Shown piece by piece: positions 30,247-35,076 of a stretch of DNA of 35,076 bases (its first letter is position 1; every line of letters starts with the position of its first letter). A program made the position numbers and the translations under genes. The notes under the pieces were generated by a model. The model was not told the origin of the DNA and ran no database searches. It saw only the letters and a program-made list of their open reading frames with translations. The DNA lies in the NCBI GenBank assembly GCA_018058245.1, contig JAGPCC010000013.1, positions 1 through 35,076 of the forward strand, in the 5' to 3' direction. The DNA is from Verrucomicrobiales bacterium. Its GTDB lineage: Bacteria > Verrucomicrobiota > Verrucomicrobiia > Verrucomicrobiales > DEV007.

Positions 30247-31152
30247 ATGTGCTTTCGATTCCTCATCCTCGCTGGCCTGCTTCAGGCGGGCGCACCTCGC
30301 TGCGATCTTAAAGCGGACGATGGATCTCCTTCGACTGCTTCGATCACCTGGCCCGGAGGGATCGAGAGTCCAGCCATCTGCCTCGACAAAACCGTCTGGT
30401 TTGTCAGCGTAGTCCCCGATACTGTCTTGTTAGATAGCTTGTCCACAGTAGCCATTCGAAAAAGTAAGATAGAGTCGAAGGGGAAAGTCCTCTTCCTTGA
30501 GACAGAACAGAGACTCTGCCTGCTCGAGACAGAATCGGCCCTACCGGGAGTGTCTCCGTTTCCCGTAACCAAGGTCACCCTCACGAAGGCGGGTCAGAAG
30601 CTGAAGTGTTATTCCCATCAATCCGCCTGCATGACGACAGTGGCCGGGAAAGACTGGTCCTATCGCGGGCAGGAATTCTCGCTGCCCCTGCTGCGATTGC
30701 GAGTTGCCGATCCAGAGGAATTCTGCTCTGCAGGCACGCCAGTGGTTTCAGAATCAGGCGATCTCGTCGGCATCCTCACTGATCACCACCTCGATTCGGC
30801 AGGTGACGCCTACGCGATCCCCGCTTCGAGGATCCAAAAAATGGTCGAAGAGGTAAAACGGTTTCAGAAATCGCAACCCGTCTGGATCGGACTCACATTC
30901 CATGACGAACCCTCCACTCCCGAGGTGATCTTGGTGAAAGCAGGATCACCGGCGCAGGAAGCGGGCTTCCAGAAAGGAGACATTATTCTCTCCATGAAAA
31001 ACGAGGAAATCACTTCCCTCAATGATCTCGCCGAAGTGATTCTCTCTCTCCCCGCAGGTGTCGAGGCCCCCGTTTCCATTCTCCGCGGACTCTCTCGGGA
31101 AAACCTCACGCTGATTCCCCGATTCGCCGAAATCAGCGCGGCAGCCCGGTAA
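30247..31152 (+). CDS. Secreted PDZ protein with degenerate trypsin-like domain
   Basis: The 301-residue protein (ATG 30247; TTG 30241 is also possible) has a signal sequence, a region like the C-terminal half of an HtrA/DegP protease domain, and a PDZ domain at about 212-290 (VWIGLTFHDEPSTPEVILVK, AQEAGFQKGDIILSMKN). In HtrA the nucleophile motif is GNSGGP. Here the matching stretch reads FCSAGTPV, so the serine is replaced by Ala162 or displaced by one residue, and no clear catalytic His-Asp is seen. It is probably an inactive peptide-binding pseudo-protease. Its place after the ECF and anti-sigma genes suggests a stress sensor like DegS without cleavage (inference). It converges on recR, 15 bases away. 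Confidence 0.75.
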   Translation: MCFRFLILAGLLQAGAPRCDLKADDGSPSTASITWPGGIESPAICLDKTVWFVSVVPDTVLLDSLSTVAIRKSKIESKGKVLFLETEQRLCLLETESALPGVSPFPVTKVTLTKAGQKLKCYSHQSACMTTVAGKDWSYRGQEFSLPLLRLRVADPEEFCSAGTPVVSESGDLVGILTDHHLDSAGDAYAIPASRIQKMVEEVKRFQKSQPVWIGLTFHDEPSTPEVILVKAGSPAQEAGFQKGDIILSMKNEEITSLNDLAEVILSLPAGVEAPVSILRGLSRENLTLIPRFAEISAAAR

Positions 31153-31167
31153 TCTTGTCGAGAGCAC

Positions 31168-31779
31168 TCACATTCCCACACGACCTTGTAAGGCTCGCAT
31201 CAGGGTGAGTTCGTCCGCATTCGTGAGCCCTCCGCCCGCCGGCAGCCCTTGGGCGAGCCGAGAGATCTTCACGAGAGGGAACTGGTGGAGCAACTCTGCC
31301 AGGTAGTTGGAAGTGGCCTCCCCTTCCACATCGGAGTTGAGGGCAAGAATCACTTCGGTAAATCCACCCTCTTGGAGTCGCCCGATCAACTCCCGGATGC
31401 GCAGATCCTCAGGTCCGACATTGTCCAAGGGCGAGATCCTTCCGCGCAGAGAATGATAGTGACCGCGAAACGCTCCTGATCGCTCCAGGGGCAGGATATC
31501 CGTCGGTTGCTCTACGATGCAGAGGAGCTGTCCGTCCCGCTCGCTCCCTTCACAAATGGAACATCCATGTGCCGCCGTAGAGAAAAATCCACAACGTATG
31601 CACTCGAATACTTCATTCCCAGCCGCCTGGACCGAGTCAGAGAATGCCATCGTCAGGCCACTTCCCTGCTGCATCATCCAGACAGCAATCCGTTCAGCAC
31701 TCTTCGGTCCGATGCCGGGGAGCCTCTTCAGATGGGAAATCAGCGCCTTCACCGGCTCGGGGTAGTCGACTTGTGCCAT
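31168..31779 (-). CDS. recR: Recombination protein RecR
   Basis: The 203-residue protein is complete RecR. It has the N-terminal helix-hairpin-helix (LKRLPGIGPKSAERIAVWMM), a C4 zinc finger (Cys60, Cys63, Cys73, Cys76 in ECIRCGFFSTAAHGCSIC), and a Toprim region (LCIVEQPTDILPLERSGAFR, RGRISPLDNVGPEDLRIREL). The C-terminal GGLTNADELTLMRALQGR is the family's Walker B-like end. RecR with RecO loads RecA on gapped DNA. The start at 31779 is preferred over 31824, which lies inside the hairpin leader. The usual partner dnaX/ybaB genes are not adjacent; instead a degenerate cyclase lies upstream. Confidence 0.95.
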   Translation of the reverse strand: MAQVDYPEPVKALISHLKRLPGIGPKSAERIAVWMMQQGSGLTMAFSDSVQAAGNEVFECIRCGFFSTAAHGCSICEGSERDGQLLCIVEQPTDILPLERSGAFRGHYHSLRGRISPLDNVGPEDLRIRELIGRLQEGGFTEVILALNSDVEGEATSNYLAELLHQFPLVKISRLAQGLPAGGGLTNADELTLMRALQGRVGM

Positions 31780-31823
31780 GGAGAAAAAATACGTAATGAG
31801 CGGGTTTCGGGATGCCTTTGTCA

Positions 31824-31857
31824 ACCAAACCCTGTTTGGTCATCGACCCAACAGGGT
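31824..31857 (-). promoter_or_regulatory. Overlapping, mutually exclusive hairpins in the recR leader
   Basis: Two perfect or near-perfect inverted repeats share bases. Arms ACCAAAC/GTTTGGT (31824-31830 and 31834-31840) form one hairpin. ACCCTGTT/AACAGGGT (31829-31836 and 31850-31857), extended by GGT/ACC after one mismatch, form a longer hairpin with a 5-base loop. Only one can form at a time. On the minus strand a perfect TTGACA follows at 31818-31823 region. They sit about 45-78 bases before the recR ATG and after the cyclase stop, so an attenuator, operator or weak terminator is possible. Confidence 0.4.
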
Positions 31858-31896
31858 AGCCTAAGAGACTCGGTATGGATCGCATCTTTCGTTTGG

Positions 31897-33204
31897 TCAC
31901 ATTCTTGAGATCAAACGGGCGTGCCCCTCCTCGGTTAACTCTCGTGTCAGACGGCTTTGTTTCGGTTCCGGCACGGACACTCCGTCCTGCGATTTTCCGA
32001 TGAAGTAGGCACTCGGGCCATCCTCCGTTCCAGGCACTCGGGCACGACTGAAGCAATCGAGGGCCGCCTCATATTTCTTTTCCCGCAGATGAATGATCCC
32101 CTGCCAGAAGAGATCGCGCCTTTGGCGATCCTCGTCCGAAAACGTCTCGCGTTTTGCGAGGAGTTGGTAGACCTCGGTCAGAGTTCCTTCCTCCGGATCA
32201 TAGAGCATATCCATCGGCCTGACTTCAAACTCCTCCCCGGTCAGCAGCAATGTTATCGGGCTCATCAAGAGATCCGCCCCATAGTCCGCATTGGCCCGCG
32301 CGAGTCGCCCCGAGAAATCAGAAACTGCACCAATTCCGCCAAACGAAAACTGACCGAACGCTCCGTAAATACCTGCCGTCATCTTACCACTAGTGATCCC
32401 GATGCCGAATTGGAGAGGTTGAAACCAACGACTTTCACATTCCTGGCTCAGGTTCCGCAAACGACTGCGAAGCTCCAGAGCAGCTCGACACGCTGCTACG
32501 GCATGGTTTCCCTGCGGCTGCAACAACCCAAACGACGCCTCCACGAATTCGGGTGTTGTTTCGTTGAGATAGGCCCCTTTTGTTGCGAGAAAGGAGGAAA
32601 CACTACGAGTAAACAGGTTACTAATCTTGATCAACTCGGCCCCTTGTAGGGTTCCTTGCAGCTCATGCAAATTCAAAAACCGACAGGTGAGGACCGTAAC
32701 TTCACGATCGATTCCTTGAAAATCTGGTGGAGTGGAGGCATTCAACAAATCACAAAACGTACGGTCGGAAACCCGATGGCCGAGAACGTCTTCGAGGACA
32801 CGCTTCCGCATTCCACGTTCCGTTCCCGCAAAGGCGAAGCCGGCTATCGCCGAGAGAATCACCGCAGCGAGGGAAGAGAAGGGGTCAAAAAGCACATTGT
32901 AGAAGGCAAGTGTCGGCGACAAACTCGCCGCAATGAGAGCGATAAAAATCGCGATGATGATCTTCATCGCTGGCCGTGAGACATCGATCACACACCACGA
33001 AACTCCCATCGAGAGCCCGGCAATCAGCAGGATTTCGAGCCACCGAACTCGCAGCAGGGCCTCGCCACTGAAAAAACCGCGCGTGGCATAGGTCCCCGCG
33101 AGCGAGCGCACCATTGGTTCGAACGCCTCTACAAAATAGAGGATGAAAATCACCACAGTGACAGCACCCCCGATCAGCAGAGAAGTTAATAAGTAACGAG
33201 GCAT
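31897..33204 (-). CDS. Membrane protein with degenerate class III cyclase domain
   Basis: The 435-residue product (ATG 33204; TTG 33207 is also possible) has 3-4 N-terminal membrane helices (LLIGGAVTVVIFILYFVEAF, MKIIIAIFIALIAASLSPTL) and a class III adenylate/guanylate cyclase-like domain at about 165-345. The fold pattern is clear (EVTVLTCRFLNLHEL, FGIGITSGKMTAGIYGAF, GRLARANADYGADLLMSP). Key positions differ: the first metal Asp in the LFAD-type motif is replaced (VLTCRF), the second region reads TTPEFVEASFG, and the V-N-x-x-x-R Asn is lost although Arg is kept. It is probably inactive or uses other residues. A helical C-terminal tail follows. Its role may be in signalling through dimerisation. 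Confidence 0.75.
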   Translation of the reverse strand: MPRYLLTSLLIGGAVTVVIFILYFVEAFEPMVRSLAGTYATRGFFSGEALLRVRWLEILLIAGLSMGVSWCVIDVSRPAMKIIIAIFIALIAASLSPTLAFYNVLFDPFSSLAAVILSAIAGFAFAGTERGMRKRVLEDVLGHRVSDRTFCDLLNASTPPDFQGIDREVTVLTCRFLNLHELQGTLQGAELIKISNLFTRSVSSFLATKGAYLNETTPEFVEASFGLLQPQGNHAVAACRAALELRSRLRNLSQECESRWFQPLQFGIGITSGKMTAGIYGAFGQFSFGGIGAVSDFSGRLARANADYGADLLMSPITLLLTGEEFEVRPMDMLYDPEEGTLTEVYQLLAKRETFSDEDRQRRDLFWQGIIHLREKKYEAALDCFSRARVPGTEDGPSAYFIGKSQDGVSVPEPKQSRLTRELTEEGHARLISRM

Positions 33205-33387
33205 CAATTTCGAAGAGACACCTCATTTTCAGCGACCGCTTTACGCGCGTCCCAACGACGGACGGGAAATGCCAATCATTCCGAGAATAACAACGTCTCT
33301 TTACAGAATAGAGCCTGCGATGCAATGGGCAAGGCCAGAGTCGCAAATCCTGCCAGGAAATTTCGCAATTCAGAGGTTTCTACCTCC

Positions 33388-34896
33388 TCATGCAGACCGA
33401 TTCACTGGCACCGGATGAGAGTGCGTTCCACGCTTTGCGCTCATCCTCCGATTGAGTCGCTTGAAAAAATTCATACTTTCCGAGTCCTTCAGCCAATCAT
33501 CGTGAAGATGATGGATTGATTCGATTGACTGTGTGTGGGCTATCCCCGGAGTTCCCGCATGATGTCGAGAGGTCATTCCGGTCTCTTCACAGAAACGATT
33601 CAGTGACTCGCGATAACGCAGATGCAACCAAGCCGCATGTTGTTGTAGCGCCGAAAGATCAACTGCAAGCGCCTCCTGTAGAGCGACCGCCCAATCCTCA
33701 TTTTCATCAAACTCGATCGGTACATCATCATGCTCCCAAAGTTCGCAGTAACTCTGCGTCTCTCCATTTCCAACCGCAAAGTTAATCCGTGCGATCCCGC
33801 CAGACATGCAGATGACCCGCGCACTGAGACAACTCCCGCAATACAAGCGCGAGTGGAGTAGAAACGAGGCGATTTCCCAGATATGCAATGAACCGAATGC
33901 TGCAGCTTGCCATTCGGGAAATGCCTCAACCCACTTCCGCAAGGAAAGCCGTTTCCCATGGGAGGATTCCTGAGTTGATTCAAAAAAGACCAATCCGAGA
34001 TTGTTCTGATCACTGACCTCGCGAAGAGCCTCGCAAGCTCGGTCGAAATCTTCCGGTCTCACCTCACCGACTTCGACCGCAATCCAACCGTTCGGGAAAC
34101 GGTGCCTGATGTTCTCCAGTGATTCACAATCACGGAATTCGCGCAACTGACGGGCACACACCTGAGGGAGAACACTGAGCGCACAAGGCATTTTTTCACA
34201 GGTAATCCCCTCGCTAGCAAGGAAGTTCGCACTCCGTTCGTCACGGACCCCGACGAATTGTGCCTGGCGCATTGTACGTAGCAAATCGGTCCGATTCTCG
34301 ATAGAAAGCGTCGCTTCGGGTGGCAAACTGACCGCGTGAAAAGAAACTCCAGCCCCATAGAATTCCCCTTCCGGTGATACTACATACGCAAGACTGCCTC
34401 GCTGACCCGTTCTACGACGAACGTAGCGGACCAAGTCTTCCCGACTGCTGATTTCTGAAAGGCTCTCGAATCGCTCCGCCTCGTTTCCCTTCGCCGCAGC
34501 TCGGTATCCTTCCACCAGATCCATATCCGTCTGGCTACCGCCGAAATGAATCACCCTCAAATCCGAACTCTTCATTTCCAAAATACATTCGCCGTAATTC
34601 CTCACAGGATGAGCGCCAACTTCACTCAATTCTGAATTGACGAGGCCTCCACAGCGATATCGGGAAAAATTCACGAGACGAGACAGCACGTGCGGCATCA
34701 GCAACTCACCCAAGCGATACTGATCCGAGGCTCCCACAAGAATCGCTTCATGGGAGGTGGACAGCATTTCGTTCACCTCGGCCAAAGGTGCGACCCACCC
34801 GAGACCAGGATGATGATGTCCAGACAAAGGAAGTGCCGCCTCCTGACGAGAACGGTTTGCGCTGGAAAAATTTAGAAAATTATCGCTCCTGATCAT
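33388..34896 (-). CDS. Polysaccharide pyruvyl transferase family protein
   Basis: The 502-residue product matches the polysaccharide pyruvyl transferase family in its central part: an N-terminal Rossmann-like strand (HEAILVGASDQYRLGELLMP), the diagnostic FVGVRDERSANFLASEGI, later WIAVEVGEVRPEDF and the C-terminal SFLLHSRLYCGSCLSARVIC. In most members the H-S-R/H-x-x motif and an Arg bind phosphoenolpyruvate; these are partly visible. The family transfers pyruvate onto sugars in exopolysaccharide. About 30 extra residues lie at the N-terminus, and about 100 charged residues at the C-terminus are not part of the family core. It is 183 bases upstream of the cyclase-like gene on the same strand. 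Confidence 0.75.
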   Translation of the reverse strand: MIRSDNFLNFSSANRSRQEAALPLSGHHHPGLGWVAPLAEVNEMLSTSHEAILVGASDQYRLGELLMPHVLSRLVNFSRYRCGGLVNSELSEVGAHPVRNYGECILEMKSSDLRVIHFGGSQTDMDLVEGYRAAAKGNEAERFESLSEISSREDLVRYVRRRTGQRGSLAYVVSPEGEFYGAGVSFHAVSLPPEATLSIENRTDLLRTMRQAQFVGVRDERSANFLASEGITCEKMPCALSVLPQVCARQLREFRDCESLENIRHRFPNGWIAVEVGEVRPEDFDRACEALREVSDQNNLGLVFFESTQESSHGKRLSLRKWVEAFPEWQAAAFGSLHIWEIASFLLHSRLYCGSCLSARVICMSGGIARINFAVGNGETQSYCELWEHDDVPIEFDENEDWAVALQEALAVDLSALQQHAAWLHLRYRESLNRFCEETGMTSRHHAGTPGIAHTQSIESIHHLHDDWLKDSESMNFFKRLNRRMSAKRGTHSHPVPVNRSA

Positions 34897-34912
34897 TCGT
34901 AAATATTACACT

Positions 34913-34941
34913 TTTATAAATAATTTACAAACATAAATCAA
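34913..34941 (-). promoter_or_regulatory. Possible sigma-70 promoter of the pyruvyl transferase gene
   Basis: On the minus strand TTGATT (34936-34941) and TATAAA (34913-34918) are separated by exactly 17 bases. Transcription would start only about 8-10 bases before the ATG at 34896, giving a very short leader. The region is A+T-rich, which raises the chance of a random match. Confidence 0.35.
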
Positions 34942-35076
34942 AAGCTTTCATAATTTCAGCATTCCCCAAACTGAGAGAATGGAACAACATAAAATGAAGT
35001 CACCAAACCAACGAGGTAACCCAAAGAGAACCGGGCATCCTCGCTGTATGCACGCATACCCCTCGCTCTTCCACAG
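34942..35076. other. End of window without visible gene
   Basis: The last 135 bases show no supported coding frame. A small inverted repeat GTATGC/GCATAC (35046-35051 and 35054-35059) is the only structure noted. A neighbouring gene may begin beyond the window. Confidence 0.5.

Overview
The window is a mid-GC bacterial chromosome segment carrying about 30 genes. No gene names a species. The mix points to the PVC group, most likely Verrucomicrobiota (inference): a c-type cytochrome fused to a PA14-like domain beside a secreted beta-propeller dehydrogenase, a Tat-exported xylose-isomerase-like protein, small secreted redox proteins, two ECF sigma factors and many start codons without a clear Shine-Dalgarno sequence. 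No tRNA, rRNA, CRISPR array, insertion sequence or phage gene was seen.

Layout. 1-3984: plus-strand metabolic genes (FAD oxidoreductase C-terminus, MATE exporter, aldo/keto reductase, PHP phosphatase). 3979-6554: a minus-strand cassette of a 73-aa protein, a GAF protein, a cytoplasmic subtilisin-like protease and a PqqD-like/transmembrane/coiled-coil protein. 6555-7271: a long intergenic region with a possible small RNA and a structured element. 7272-12573: smc, then a DsbD-N-like secreted protein overlapping a SET-domain methyltransferase. 12581-14255: minus-strand LysM lipoprotein and thioredoxin-like protein. 14401-17580: cytochrome c/PA14 protein and propeller dehydrogenase. 17688-22827: flippase (+) converging on an SGNH hydrolase-pseudouridine synthase pair (-), then an ECF sigma factor and a lone ABC ATPase (-). 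22888-27274: glycosyltransferase with a long disordered tail, a small acidic protein, a kinase-like protein and a SAM methyltransferase. 27288-28250: Tat-type TIM-barrel protein (-). 28466-31152: thioredoxin, ECF sigma factor, putative anti-sigma factor and PDZ pseudo-protease. 31168-34896: recR, a degenerate membrane cyclase and a polysaccharide pyruvyl transferase-like protein (-).

How genes may work together. The cytochrome and propeller pair looks like a periplasmic sugar or alcohol oxidation unit. The thioredoxin/sigma/anti-sigma/PDZ block resembles an envelope-stress module in the RpoE-RseA-DegS style, but its protease-like member appears catalytically dead. The GAF/S8/PqqD-like cassette matches no named system known to me and is the best candidate for something undescribed: a sensor, an internal protease and a membrane-anchored peptide-binding-like domain expressed together. 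The kinase-like gene at 25644 and the possible sRNA near 6728-6816 are the next most interesting items.
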